A model generated the notes under the pieces. The model was not told the origin of the DNA. It was given only the letters and a program-made list of their open reading frames with translations, and did no database searches. 64,000 bases of DNA from Tomocerus qinae (lineage: Eukaryota; Arthropoda; Collembola; Entomobryomorpha; Tomoceridae): the NCBI GenBank assembly GCA_020055645.1, contig CM034546.1, positions 111,383,375 to 111,447,374 on the forward strand. Reading direction: 5' to 3'. The position numbers were made by a program, and so were the translations under genes. This document shows, one piece after another, positions 46,601-60,100 of this stretch (its first letter is position 1; each line of letters opens with the position of its first letter).

Positions 46601-49600
46601 ATAGCTGGTAATTCTAATACAGCCGCTTCTCCAGAGCGTACTACTACAGTCTTTTCCTCTTGCGATTCGAAAGGTGTCATATCTACATAGGTACATATTT
46701 GTCATCATCATTGACCGAAAATACCTTGAGACTATTTATAAATGAGCCTCTTCTAGAAAAGGAAGCGAATCGTAATTTTACTTACATGCTACAATGACAC
46801 GGATTTTCTCCGAATAAATTGCTCCTATGTCATTTCTAGCGATGCACTGATAGTCTCCAGCATCTTCCACCCTCGATGCTTGAATTTTATAGAAATGATC
46901 TGCACTAAATTCACCCAGAAAGTGCCCATCCTTCAACCATCTGTACTCAGGCTGTGGGATCCCTGTTGACAAAAGAATATTCCATATGAAAATATGTTTT
47001 ATTAATAGAAATGAATCAGAGAATTAAGAGTAAGTTATTTGTATAACTATATTTAGGGGTTTTGTTTCAATATCTTTTCGGGTTTGGGTATTACAAAGCT
47101 TTGTGGTAAAATTTTATTATTACGAATTTTTCTCTCTATCTACGATGAACAGATTGATGATGGCAATAATGATTGGGGATTTACAAATTCTTAAACTTCC
47201 TTATTTCAAATCTATGCCAAATACTTTGTAGGTTAGATAAATGTCTTTTTAGATTCCTATTTATTTTACTTAGATTGCTGATAACAGTAAATAAGCCATA
47301 TTCAATAATGAAGTGATTACACTGGAAGTACTATTATACTCTTGTTATTAGTCAATATTACTATACATCTGTAGTTATTATGGCTAAGTCTTAGTGGACC
47401 AATCTTATGTAATAAATCACGATCTTTCTACTCTTTTTATTTATAATATGCATCAGCAATATTTTTTACTGTACTTTGTATTTAAAAAATGTACAATGTC
47501 TTGTACTGTAGCCAACTACATTATAATAATACTATAACTGATAATGTACTCGTGCATATTGCAATGAGCAAGCCAAAAATCGTTACAATAATAAGTTCTT
47601 ACGAGAATGAGAGCGAATCTCAAGCCACAAAGAATGAAGCAGATCGTGCTAGTCATCGTGACAATATTTCATTACATTTCATGACTCAACTTGCCTCTTA
47701 CCACCAAATCAAATGCAACTCATAGTGTAATATATACACTCGTATATATTCCTATTCTTATTAGGCAGATTGCTTGCTGATAGGTCCAAACGTCATTTGT
47801 ACATCATACAAGAATATGGAACTAAACACATCAGTCAAATCTGATAGAAAAATGGAATTAGCTCATCTTTTGCCTTCTATGTTTACCTAGTTGTTTTGAC
47901 AGACAAAATGGTCAAATAGTTTCGAAAGGACTAATTGCCTTCCACTTGTAAGAATACCATTACATCTTAAAATGAGAACCGTGAGCAGCTGTATGTTTCG
48001 TATTTGTAAAATAAAAGTGCACAATTGCTTTGAATCTCTGAATTTCAAATATCTTCTACAATTCTTATAATTTCGCTTGTTGAGTTGAGTCAATTGGTGC
48101 AATTCATGAAAAATTGAAATACTTTGATAAATTACTAGCCTATATTATGTCTGAGCATAGATAATGTATGATTGTGTCTTGTGAGCACAAGGCTTTGTGA
48201 GAACAGCATTGAATTCCCTTGACGAAATTCAAGAAATACACTCACCTGGATAACTTGTGTCCTATGGCATCTTTTGTTCCCTGACAGTAGATAAATTACA
48301 TGACCATTACTTACAGGCATATTACACTGGTCCGCCTTAAAATACTTTTCTGTTTAAGTTTACGAGAACTAGCTTTACCTAATTCTGTATTTCTGTTTCA
48401 TTGCCACTGGGGAACTAAATTAAAAAGATGTCATCAATCATTCAATTTTGTTAAAGTCAAAGTATCTCAATACATGAATACGACTTACTTTTATTCTTTA
48501 CAAAACGATTGTGCAATCTGCAACCATTTTAAGGTACAAAAGCGCATCTCAGGTAGGAAAAGCAGAATCAAAAGAACAATTACGTAGAAAATCTACAGAT
48601 ATAAAAGAATGGAAACTGGAGAAGAAAATCAACAAAGGCGTATCTACTACCTATTTACTATTTCAGAGAAGCGTATTAACTGCTTATAGTGTCTACTATT
48701 ATCACCTATATCACGTAGTTTTGGATCTGGGAACTAACAATGAAATCCGAAACTGCAAAAAAACGTAATTTTCCATGCAATTTACAATGTCTGCTTTAAT
48801 TCTCTTTTGTACCCGACAGTGAGTGAGTAAGAGAGACAGAAGGTTGAGAAAAAGGGCCACCGGGCCGCGCAATCTTGAACATTTAGACACTTGTTGTGGT
48901 CGAAGAATTCCTTTATCTCCATGATATCATTATTATACTATGCAGTACCTTATGACAGTCGATGTGCATAGAAGAACGTTAAAACATTATTAAGGAAGAT
49001 GTATTACATTGCAGTAAGCCTAGAGCTACCTGCGCAATCTTTGAACAAGTATAAGCTATGGACACTCTTTGTTTTCGGCAAATCCATTTTTAATTTTTTG
49101 CTGAACCTTCTTAGCTACTCATCATGACAATATCATAAAAGCTTGGATCATTGAATCGCCAGGTGAATCATCTTTGCGATTACTCCACAGCCTCCTTTTT
49201 TGATGATGTGCTATTTATACAGGTACAGGTATTTATTAGGTACAGACCAAAAGCACCTTTTCCTAATATAGAAAAAGAGATCTTCATCCGCAACATTTAT
49301 CTAGTAATGTCCAAAGCTAGCCTTACCAGAAATACAAACATTTAATGCGTAACGAATGACTCGAACTAGCTGGTCATTTTATTTAGAAAAATTGAATTCA
49401 CAGTCGTTACAATGCTAAGCCAATTTACTCTGTAGGCATGAAACTCTCCTTGATGCACAATTAATACAAGGTACATATAAACTTTACGCATTTGACAAAT
49501 AAATCTATACTCCTTTCATGACTGTCTATATACAAATCTACGTTATATAAGGCCTTTCGTATAAGATGGCCCTTAATAATAAATATCTACCTTGGTTGAT

Positions 49601-52600
49601 ACAAGTTTCTTTGAGATTCAGAGTCAAATGTACGGAACGTAAATACTAGTTATGGAGCACAAGACTTTCTGTGAATCAATTGAAAAGAATGTGGAATTGT
49701 AAAAATAGCCTCCTTCACTTCCAAGTTCAAAAGGAACAATTACAAGTACAGTTGGCAGTTACATTTTATTGTATTCAGTTATTGAATTTCAGTTTTGGTC
49801 TTGGCTTTTCCCACTAATAAATTATAAAGGTTCTACTCGACACTACAATTGCCTTGCTTATACGGTCAAGATAGTTTATTGTGTCGAAACTCGCAGCATG
49901 CAGGTAGGGGTAGGATAGACATACAAATAGAATTCATTCAAGTGAATAGAATGGTTCCTTTAGGTGGACCTCGATTTGTAGATTATTGTGGGACTTTTCA
50001 CAATGAGTCAGAAATACAACAATTACAACGTTCAGTTACTACTATGCTGATCTTATGCAGTTTCTGACATTTTAAATCGTAATACGGATAAAAGTTTTCA
50101 TTATTTGTCACATTCAACATTAATTTCTTATTTCTACATCTGAGTTTCATTGGCTTGGTTAACCTGTTTGATAATTGTAACACAAAATCGTTTGCTTAAA
50201 AATGAAAATAAATGGTAAAAAAGTTTCCCTCAAATAGAGAAACTTGGACCAAAAGAAATGGGCTGATAAATATAAAGTGCTTAATCACGAGCAAAGAAAA
50301 ATTCGTAAAAACGAGAGGAGATTGGCATTTGATTGTTACTTTTTTCCTGTAACAAAATGGATGTAGTAGTAGAATATCATGTCTTGAGTAGGGGAATGTT
50401 GAATAAAGGTTTCAAATATAGGTACTACATTCGTGTAAAAAGGAAAGAATGGGATTTGTTTGTCTACATAACGCCAAGGATAGAGATTGAGAGCCCTGTA
50501 CTAGTCCCTGCACACATTCGTGCACTCATGCACATAATATACAAACATACTATACATGAATAGATAAATAATAGTCGGAGTAGTCGGAGAGATGTATTTA
50601 AGGCAGGTCTTAAATATACAAAGATATACACTTATCATTGCTTTGGTTTAAATGTGCATAGAGTACGGACAAAATAACAACATGCAATGAAATGTAAAGA
50701 GTGGGGAAGTGTACCCTGCTGCTTTGCTCTGCATGTCAAACTTCTACAAGGCTAACCCTCCCCAGATGAGAATTCTTGTGTTACCTAACTTTGCTTCGTG
50801 TTACGTAGGGTTGCTGAGAATATTACTTAAAAGTGAATACCTAGGAACGCACATCTAAAGGTAGCATGAACTAATGCACGTCCGTTCTCGAAGAAAACGA
50901 GCGTAGGATACGATAGACAAGTCAGGGCAAGTGCGTTACACACAAAAAAAAACCTTTCACGATGAGATTCAAAAACGAATAATGCCACACTCTACACGGC
51001 TTCTTTGCTGCATATGGTGAACAACCAAGTTTATTATACATATATATCGACATATCATGCATTTAAATATATCTCCGAGGTTTACGGCTATACTAAGGTA
51101 GAGTAGTAATGGAGTTAGAGGTACCTCTACAATTCCAAGACTTTCCACAGCCAATTCTTTCTTCTCACTTTGAATAGAGAGAACAGAGAGTGGAAAGGGC
51201 CTTAAAGACCTGCTGAACCTTTCTATACAGAAAAAATTGCCTACTAGCCAGGAAACGGAACGCAGCTCGGTTAACTTTACTTCAGCCGTTTTACACACAC
51301 AGCTTTCGAAAATCTATGCAAGAAGAACTACTATTCTAATCTACTCTAATCTCAACACTAAGGGATGTGAATATGCTGCCAGTCTACCAATTCAGTGTTA
51401 GGTAACTCTACCTTCATTAGCTTATCCAGACGAAACCAAGTCCATAAGTTGAAGAAAGGAAACCTTATACTACTACTATATACATCACCATCAACCCTAT
51501 CTCTATCATCCCTTCATAAAAAGTCCACTCTGATAGAATTCAACGCAGGACACGGCAGGGACCACAAATGTCTGCAGTTCTGAAGGAAGAGACAAAAAAA
51601 TGTATCCCTTTAAAATGTATATCTACACCACAACAGATTACGATACAAGTTCTTTCCTACTGTCTTGTTGCTTTTTTACTTTCATCAAAGATGTGACTGT
51701 ATATACGTAGGAGAAGTAGACCCTGTCAAGCCAAGTTCTCATCAAATCTTCAGGATAACGTCAAATGTGTCATGCTTTTTTTGAACTTTAGATTTTTCGA
51801 TAACTCTGCCACTCCGGACGCTAGAAACTGTTTTCATAACTCAGGTCTTGGTGGATTACAGTATAGACTTACAATATGAATTAGATTCCAATACTGCTTT
51901 TATTGCATAATTCTTTCACGGATGAAAATTCATGATAAGAGAAGGGAATTCATTGAAATCATGTGCATAATAAATTCTTAAAGGGAGGAAACCAATAGAT
52001 CATGAATTTCATGGGTACTTAAAATTAGAGTTGATATTCACTTGTACTTCATATCCAGCAAGCGTAACGTAGTGTCAAACCTTTTGAACGCTTCACTGAC
52101 ACAGGAATCCCAATGCCTGCTAACAGTCAACTGTCAAGTGCAGCTATAATGACACTTTAACTATTTTTTAGAATCCTGTATTGTCTCTGCTGTACCCAAT
52201 TAGATTCAAACTTAAAATAATTTGCTATCAAAGTTAGATAATACTTATTTTTGGCGTAACTAATTCGATAAGAAGAAGATAATAATAATAAAATTTGCAT
52301 TTATTTCCTTGAAAATAACATACTATTATTTGCTGCTTAAAATTTGGCTTACAACATTTGATTTATGAAACCTAATGAATTGTATTCTCATATTAATGGT
52401 GCGGTAACATTTACATTTAAGGGAACTGAAAACTTAATTACAGTAAATTGTGATTCTTATTATAATGTTATGTGTACGTGTGTGCGATAATGAAAGTTAA
52501 CCTATCATGAGATACCTCCCGGTATTTAAATGTAGTTGTAGTAGTATACTACGAATGGTCACTTCAGTTCAGTCAACCCTAACCCTTAATGTAGAGTTAG

Positions 52601-55600
52601 TAGAGTGGGGCTGCAAGTTTAACTCATTCATTCGACACTAACCTTTAATTTCATCCATCCTTCAGCTAACATCCCTTTCCTCTCTACTATGAATTTCATG
52701 TTTTCCTTGCCAACTCCTCTTTTCCTGCCGTGCCGTGTTATGCCATTCATGATCTTTGCCATTAAACAATAACTATGTTTTACATGTACTCCCAGATTTC
52801 CAGTCTATATCATACCACAATATAAAATTCTAAATGCGTTTTCTGTCTGTTTGGTATCTGCCCTCTTCTCTTCCACTTCATAATGCAATCTAGGATCGAC
52901 TTTCAATTTTTCATTTTATTCCTGTAACATCTGGGAGTTTGACCCAACGTTTCAAAACAGTAAAAAGAGAATAATGATGTAACAATAAATTCCAGAGAGA
53001 ATAACAAGGCAATAAGCCATAACCAAAATAAGCCAAAAGCAAAGCCTTTCAAAGTATGATTGATTAATCTCAAACAGAGAGTTGGTTGTTGATTCCGTAT
53101 GATCCGTAACCATAAGTCATAGCCGTTGATGATGATAATGGAGTGAGTGAAGGAAAATTGAACGCCTATCTCGACTTGGGGCACACATCAGAATAGAGAC
53201 TTGCATGGAATAAAAGAATAAAGGACGATCGTTGATGATTATTTATTATGATGCGTGTGATGATGAGTATTGATTATTCTAAACTTAAACCTCTCACACA
53301 CAATCGCTAAATTCACTTCAACTATTCCGCAGGGCTGTACCTCCTATTTTAACACTCATAGAGAAGACCTATGCAAAAGCGGAAACCTCTCAGCCTATTT
53401 GTCTACATCTGCCACAGACATATTCAAGTGCTTTTTCAAGTGTATTTGTCATGTGTACAAAGTGAACTGTGCATTATGCAGGGTTACGTTAGCACATTAT
53501 AGAGATGCCAATCGTAGAGGCACTATTTTTATGAGTTTACGACATCCATGTACATCTACATAGTTGAACCCTTTTTTCTATCATCTGCGTGTGACGATTG
53601 TATTTTCCCTTTGTGTATACAGATAGCTCGTCTGTGGTATACCGTATAATTGAATTTCATTATTCCACAAAAGTTGGCTAATTCCGTAAAAATGACTGCA
53701 CAATGGTGGACGATTGAATATTGAATAGAAGCATGACTACAGCAGAAAAATATGTTTTCTATCTGCTTTGCTTTGCATATCGAATTATTCTAATCGATTC
53801 CACTGGGATAGAAAGTACTCAATATATAATGAGATACCTATTAGCATAAACAAAACGTATTGATTTACACCTGTGATAATATCTAAGACATTGAATAAGA
53901 GAATTCCCAGTTGAATACTTAGAATTAGCAGTCGATTATGCCAAAGTGCCATTCTGCTTAAAGTAGTGTGATTACTGCCTTGTTATTTCTAAATATTTGT
54001 CCACGCAACGACTATTGTCAGCGAAAAATACATGTTAAACTCATTCGCTGACCCAAGTACTCTTTTAGGTTATCGTTGTATTTCATGCTGATTAGATTTT
54101 CCTTCTTTTATTACAGCTGCGTTTATCAATACATATTTCCCTGAAAAATGTTATTATAGGGTCAAAGGAAAGTGGAGGGAGAGTGAGAGGAGGGTACCAT
54201 TCGTGACCTATCGGATTCACATTACCTAACTTTTCGTTCACTAGAAGCCTGGAGCCGGCGTTTCGAATTTCAGGCGATGTTCACCATGTAGTTCTATTTT
54301 GTGGCATGCCATCATGAAAACACAAAACAAATATCAACTATTACAATGCTTACAGGGCTTTGCAAATGTCTTAACGTTCTGAGCCCAGCGGCCTAATGAC
54401 TCATATGCAAAACAGAGAGCTTAAAATTGACTGTGAATTTATTAACAACTGCAGCCAAGGAAAACATATCTGCTTATATTGATTTGATAAAATAATCAAA
54501 CTCCATCAACAAATCATCGGTCATCTAATTCCTATAAATCGTTGGAAAGTTTTTCTAAAATATATTGCTTCCGTTTTAAATTTAAGGTTTCTCAATGAGT
54601 CCTGCGCTACTATTTAATAAATACATACGAATAACCCTGTATAGGTGTATGCATCATATCTTTCGCTTCATATGGGTTGTGGTATATTGTGTTGTGCATT
54701 TCGAGTTATAATGGTGAGTTTTTTCGTGTCGGATATTTATAATAACTTTTCTAACAACTAGACGCGCCTGCAACACATTAATTGTTCGTATAGGTAGGAA
54801 AACATTTCGATGGCAGGCTCGTCACGTCATGACAGGCAAGTCGGTAGCAATGAGTGGTGTAGAATTGTCAGCCAGTTGTGTTTGTGTTGTTTAGTTACAT
54901 TAGAGTCATAATAATATCTTTCTTGATTTTATGCACCATATGCGCATTTCCAATTTGTCCCAACACATGCAGGAGAAATGCGATGATTCGTCACACTAAA
55001 CCCCAAAAGAGTCGGGCTACTACTAAGTACATTTATTATCTTTACATTTTAGTATAGAATAGTTATTATGACGATGAGGGTTTGTTTTAGGAGATTCTGG
55101 GACACTCAAAATCCACGTAATTTGGCTACCCGTCGTATATTTCATCTTAACAGTCAAACCCAAAAGTTCTTATGCACATGAGGGACGGCATACGTAGTCT
55201 AAAGATTATTTACACTGTCAACTGTCAGACTAGTTTAATCTTGACAAAGAGTTAGTATCTGCACATAGCTATCCGTGCGAGAAAAAAGAGTGGTATGAAT
55301 TTATGAGCCCATAGAGTTTATTTCATGACTCTTTATGTATGAAATGTTGATACAGAGTGACAGAAGGTACGAACATATTCTGGGGAGTTACTTTTACTCT
55401 AAGAAAAGGAGTAGCAGTGCAGTAGTCATATCATATGTTGTAGAAAGAAAGACGCAAATGACAAAAAGACACGAAACGAACATTATTTCGAAAGGAAATT
55501 GAAAACTTGGTTCGAATGACAGCATAAATGTATAATTAGACCCAAATGGCCCTCTGCTGTAATTGTAATCATAATCATGTAAAAGGATTCTTTTCGGAAA

Positions 55601-57138
55601 ACCTTGAACATTACTTAATTACACTGCTCTTGAATAGCTTCATGAATTTATAAATTACTACTATGCTGTTCCCGATAGGGGTTAATTGAATTTAAGTGTA
55701 AACTTGGACATTGAACTAGGAAGACGGTAACAATACAACAGTCAGTGCTTAATTTAAAGCAGCAGTCAGTGCTTAATGTAATTCCACAATTGAAAGGGGT
55801 AATTAATTTTGATTTAAGGTTTTAATTTAGAATTAACACTTTTACAACACTAGATATAAATCAATGGTTCTTCCATGAATAATTTTTAATATCTTGATAA
55901 CGATTACTAAGCACAATGTGAGAAGTTTGAATTTAGTCTTTTGAATAGAAGAGTCGCGCTTCTGACTCTTTAAAGTTAGGAGTTACAGAACCCATAACAA
56001 TAATACACACTAGTCTCAGGCTAATGCACTTTAGGATTTCATAGGTGGTCAACCAGCTTGCAAATTGAGTCACAAGCAGAACCCCCTACGGATTTCATCA
56101 TTTTTAATACCAGAAATATCATTGTGGCTAACCTGAGTATTCAAACATAAATCATGCTGTAGGATTACATAGAGGAGACCGTGCTTTGAACATTTATGCA
56201 CGAAAGGTTTAAGAATATTATAACGCCAACTTATTTCAGCTCTCTAGCAGTCACCTCTTGCTTCTTGTCAAATAAATATTATTTAGTATCGACCAATTAT
56301 CCACTGAAGTAAGGATTCCGAGCAGGAAGGAATAAAATTATCTTGCATAATCATAGCATTACCAAATTTTATGAGTCTTTCTACAGGTGAATACATTTCT
56401 ACATCAAACGTTCTAGCACTTACATTTTCATCACAAATTCATTAAATTTTTTGCTAATTATTCTTGCATACCTACGATTGCAATAAAACGAAGTATTTCA
56501 CACTTCACTCAATTGTATCTGTAAAGGTAAGGAATTTTAATTGCAGTCAACCCTAATAAGTACAGTACTGTAAACAAAAGTTGTGTTATGGAAAACGGAG
56601 TAGCAGTAAAGGTGGGATATAATGCTGCAAACAATTTTCCCGTGGTAAGTACTTGTAAGCAACTAAGCACATGATTTTACACGCACAAACTATGTAATAA
56701 TGTAATCATAAATGGAGTTGCTTCCGAACCTGAAGGGCTAGGCTAGAAAATAGTAGCCAATAATGATAAAGGAACTGGCTAGTATAATTTGAATGGAAAT
56801 TGTAAAACAAAGAGGGATAATTGAGGAGGGGCGCAGTGATTCATTCACCAGAAGTGCATTACTTCAATGACTTAAGTACGTCCATCCATCTCCATCATAT
56901 TACGCACGAAACCAGAGTTTTTACTCCACAGTACTTATGCTGACTTAGTTAAACACACATTAGGGATAGAGAGCACAAACACAATACAATGATGCAAAAG
57001 AAACATTTCACGTAGAATGATTCAAATTACCTAGAGCCTGACACTGCAGAATTTTCGTTCGTCCCTCTCCAACAATACTCCCCGCGGCAGATGGTTGCAT
57101 GATGAATCGTGGGGCTTGCAGTTGACTGTTGTCCGACC
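34641..57138 (-). CDS. sdk: Sidekick, Ig/FnIII cell-adhesion receptor (lacks first exon)
   Basis: Homophilic adhesion protein of synapses and epithelial vertices. I traced 22 exons: 57138-57031, 46962-46786, 46682-46074, 45930-45652, 43824-43705, 43585-43303, 43040-42830, 42649-42358, 42261-42083, 41950-40790, 40702-40471, 40163-39864, 39793-39613, 39537-39322, 39217-39021, 38942-38506, 38432-37811, 37504-37484, 36772-36615, 36518-36356, 36295-36036, 34910-34641. They join in frame to 2157 residues, against about 2200 for the family. Order: six Ig domains, thirteen FnIII domains, one transmembrane helix (about 36410-36470) and a cytoplasmic tail ending GFSSFI, the family's PDZ-binding terminus. 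The first exon begins inside a codon, so the signal-peptide exon(s) lie upstream and were not found. Intron 1 is about 10 kb. The 21-nt exon 37484-37504 can be skipped without losing frame. Confidence 0.93.
37484..37504 (-). other. 21-nt cassette microexon of sidekick (VTKEWEM)
   Basis: Bounded by TTTTCAG and GTAAGT. Its phase fits both neighbours, so inclusion adds seven residues (VTKEWEM, first residue split across the junction) inside FnIII 13, and skipping keeps the frame. It adds residues in a surface-loop region between two exons of the same domain. Confidence 0.7.
37712..37799. repeat. 44-bp tandem duplication in a sidekick intron
   Basis: 37712-37755 and 37756-37799 are direct tandem copies with one visible mismatch, starting 12 bases inside the intron that follows exon 38432-37811. 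Confidence 0.85.
44284..45044. mobile_element. Foldback element with minisatellite inverted arms, in a sidekick intron
   Basis: Arms 44302-44504 and 44823-45026 are inverted copies. Each is built of alternating ~16-bp units such as AATCTCCCCGTTAGAC and AATCTCCCTATTGGAA, followed by an inner unique part ending at AACGAAAATCGA. The ~320-bp centre has no coding capacity. Ten-base direct repeats AGTGTAGGTG at 44284-44293 and 45035-45044 look like a target-site duplication. That size would fit a Mutator-like element, but no transposase is present, so family assignment is tentative. Confidence 0.8.
45335..45433 (-). other. Candidate 99-nt cassette exon of sidekick
   Basis: Lies between the exons at 45930-45652 and 43824-43705. 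It has an acceptor (ATTACAG) and a weak donor (GTAATG), is a multiple of three, and its phase (2 + 96 + 1) fits both neighbours. It would insert 33 basic residues including SKMNRHSKRNIPSSKVGK between Ig domains. Coding support is limited to frame and splice signals. Confidence 0.3.
46963..57030. other. First traced intron of sidekick (10 kb)
   Basis: AT-rich with scattered short ORFs on both strands, none recognisable. A short direct repeat (CAGTCAGTGCTTAAT) occurs near 55740 and 55763. No mobile element with clear ends and no RNA gene could be supported. Confidence 0.5.
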
Positions 57139-60100
57139 CTGTTGATGACAAAACAAAAAGAGTTAATTCATCTTCATATACATCTCCAGTTGATCACGTT
57201 GTCTTATTCTCACAACTGATTTATGAACAATCCAAAGAAAGTTACTCTTTTCAAGCGAAAACCATTAACCTTGCATTATAACGCAATTTACCTAATGAGC
57301 ATTATCTTGAAAATGCGAGTTTTGTTGATGCTACTTTTTAATCAGCAATTGAATATTATTTCTACAACTATCAGTACAGGTGAAAAATTTCCGATTGCAG
57401 TACACACATCAATCAAATTACCTCAAAATGTAAATTATGATTAGTCTCAGTACCTAGTACATGCAATTTTAGTTCTGCAGAATAGTAGTATGGTGGATTC
57501 AATATTGATTCTGATAACAAAACGTAAAAGTAGGACAAATATGTTAGCCCAGAAATTAAGTCCATAATGTTTACAAATGCTAACGATTGCCGAGCCTCTG
57601 TACTGATGTCATACACATTGGAATTTGGAATGCAATAACAATAAAGTGTTGTCATTAAAGCTAATGTAGGCAATCGACCCGACTAGGGCATTTGCACTAA
57701 ATATCCATGTGGTGAATGGTCACATTTTAATCTGTATTTTATTAGCAAACAGTAACAATTTACAGAGTAAATAAAATATGTTCGTGATGCAATTCACGTG
57801 TGGTATAGCTATAAAGTAAACACTGATAATACAGATAACGGTAGAGATTAGAGGTGTAATTTAAATCGTTTAAAAGCCAGTTTACACACAGTAAAGTCAA
57901 AAAATAGCCATTGTCACAGCAGTAAAGCTTGACTGTAAGTGAAGATTGATACACAATTGTAAGTAAGGAAAATCTGCAATTTAAGCCCAACTTTGTTAGT
58001 AGTACAGATTTATCCTGACTAATTTAGATCCTGTACCCCCTGCCATGTTAAAACCAATTTCGGACTATAATAGCAATCCCTAAATAATTAAGCCCGTGAG
58101 AACTTGACATTCTTACTCTAAATTGGATGCTATTCTCCCACAGGTCTTTCCCTCCTCTACTTATCTTTAGTTTTCAGTTGTTTCCTAAGCTCAATTAAAC
58201 AGCAAGCAAAGTATCGAGACCACAGAAAAAATAGTGCAGAATAGTATACGAGGGAGTTTGACTATTTATCTTGGAGTTTCGTCTGACTCACCGTGAGAAA
58301 AGGAAACTGTAAATTTTGCAAAGAGTACTCGGTGAGAAATGCTAATAGACACTGTAAGCCGCAGTCAGAAAGCATTTATCACCAGCAATCTGTTAAACAT
58401 GACAAGCTAGAACAAAATCTTACACGTACCTGAGTATCTAAAGCTAAGCTAAATTAAAACCAATCTTCTTTCACATTTACCATGAATTTTTAAGAAAATT
58501 CTAAAACAAGGTAGGTAATTGATCACTTTTTGTGTGCATGTAGAAAGATCATAGCTCATGATTCATTAAAGAAGCTGACCTTGTACCAAGTTGACTCTGA
58601 TACTCATTATGTTTCGATGTGTAGAGAGACTTAAACTTTGGCACATAAATACGTGGCTAAACAAATACGGCAGTGGCAACACCCACAGTTCACTCAGTCA
58701 GATCAACTTCTATCAAGAGTGGATTGACTTGCAATCAATATCCTAATCTCTGATTTTTGCTATCTCCTTGTCTAGCTAAGAACTGTATCAAGTCCAATTT
58801 CATTGTCAGTTGTATGCATCCTCTCAAGACATCGACACCACAATGTATCATTGAAAGCATCATCTGTACCTACAATTAAGTTAAGTATGCAAGATGTCTT
58901 AAACCAGACTTGAATTATATAACAAGTAAATTGATGCAAACTTATGTCCTTATTGAGTAGTACATACACAACTGTATCACTCCTATTGCATAAGGATTGC
59001 GTATGTAATAGGTGATAGTTTCTGTAAAACCTATGCGTATCTCTAACAAGTCAGTGATAACGAGGACAAGACAAATGCTTCTCCATTTAATTACCACTGC
59101 CAATGCCAATTCATTTAAATATTTGCAATCGTGAACTCACCTAAGTACAGCAGACTAGAATGACAATGTGTTAATGCCATGTGACTTACGATTGGAGGTT
59201 CTAGATGCAAGATACATATTGACTACTCATGACACAATATTATCTCTCTCCCTATCTTACAATTGTAAGTGCATGTACATAAAACTCGTCTATGTGCGTA
59301 CGGGTTGAAATGAAAGGTACAGAAGTTAGGTAGGCATAATGGACGCAGTTTTATGTGCCAGTGCCACAGGGACTCTCTGTCTCAAACCAAACCAGTAGCG
59401 CAAGGGAGTCAATCAAGTTTTAAGTTAGGCTGGACTCTACTGGGAAGGTTCATTTGTCTTAAGGCTTGAATTCCATCTTATACTAACAATACTGAATTGA
59501 TAAACGCAACGGAGCACAAATGAAGGTTACGTTAATTTTCTTGAAATCACTCCACTACCTACAAACCCTAAGATACTCATTAATGTTAACCAGGCGGCAG
59601 GAGTTATGCACTTTTATTTATGCTATGGGTATAATTCACTATGAACTTGTACTCTCCTCAACTTTATGACACAACTTGCTCATTGTTTGCGTATAACCAA
59701 TTATTAGTATGTAACTTGCAACTTGCTGCATCCGCCAACAACAATATTGAACGTATCAACAACATACAATGGAATATTATTTTCAGTACCTTTCTTTCCA
59801 CCTACACCCAGCAGCCAAGACTCAGGAGAATACTATAACCTACCTAAGCGCTTAATCATATGCAAAAATGTATCCAATCGTACACACATTTTACCACAAC
59901 AAATCACTATGTACCTCTATACAGAAGTATTTTATTTGATTTTACAACCTTTTCTTCTAGAGTTACTACTACAATACAGTACTCCCTTGTGAAAAATGCT
60001 TTAAATTCCTTTTCGCTATTATCAGTTTCATTGTTATGTCACTTATGTACAAAGTGAGCTCATTTTTGACAAGCCTTAAGAAAGACTGTGTCAGTCACTG

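Noticed and set aside
57413-57673. Minus-strand ORF as a possible first exon of sidekick
   Set aside because: Its donor (GAG|GTAATT) leaves phase 0, whereas the next sidekick exon needs one leading base; no convincing signal peptide.
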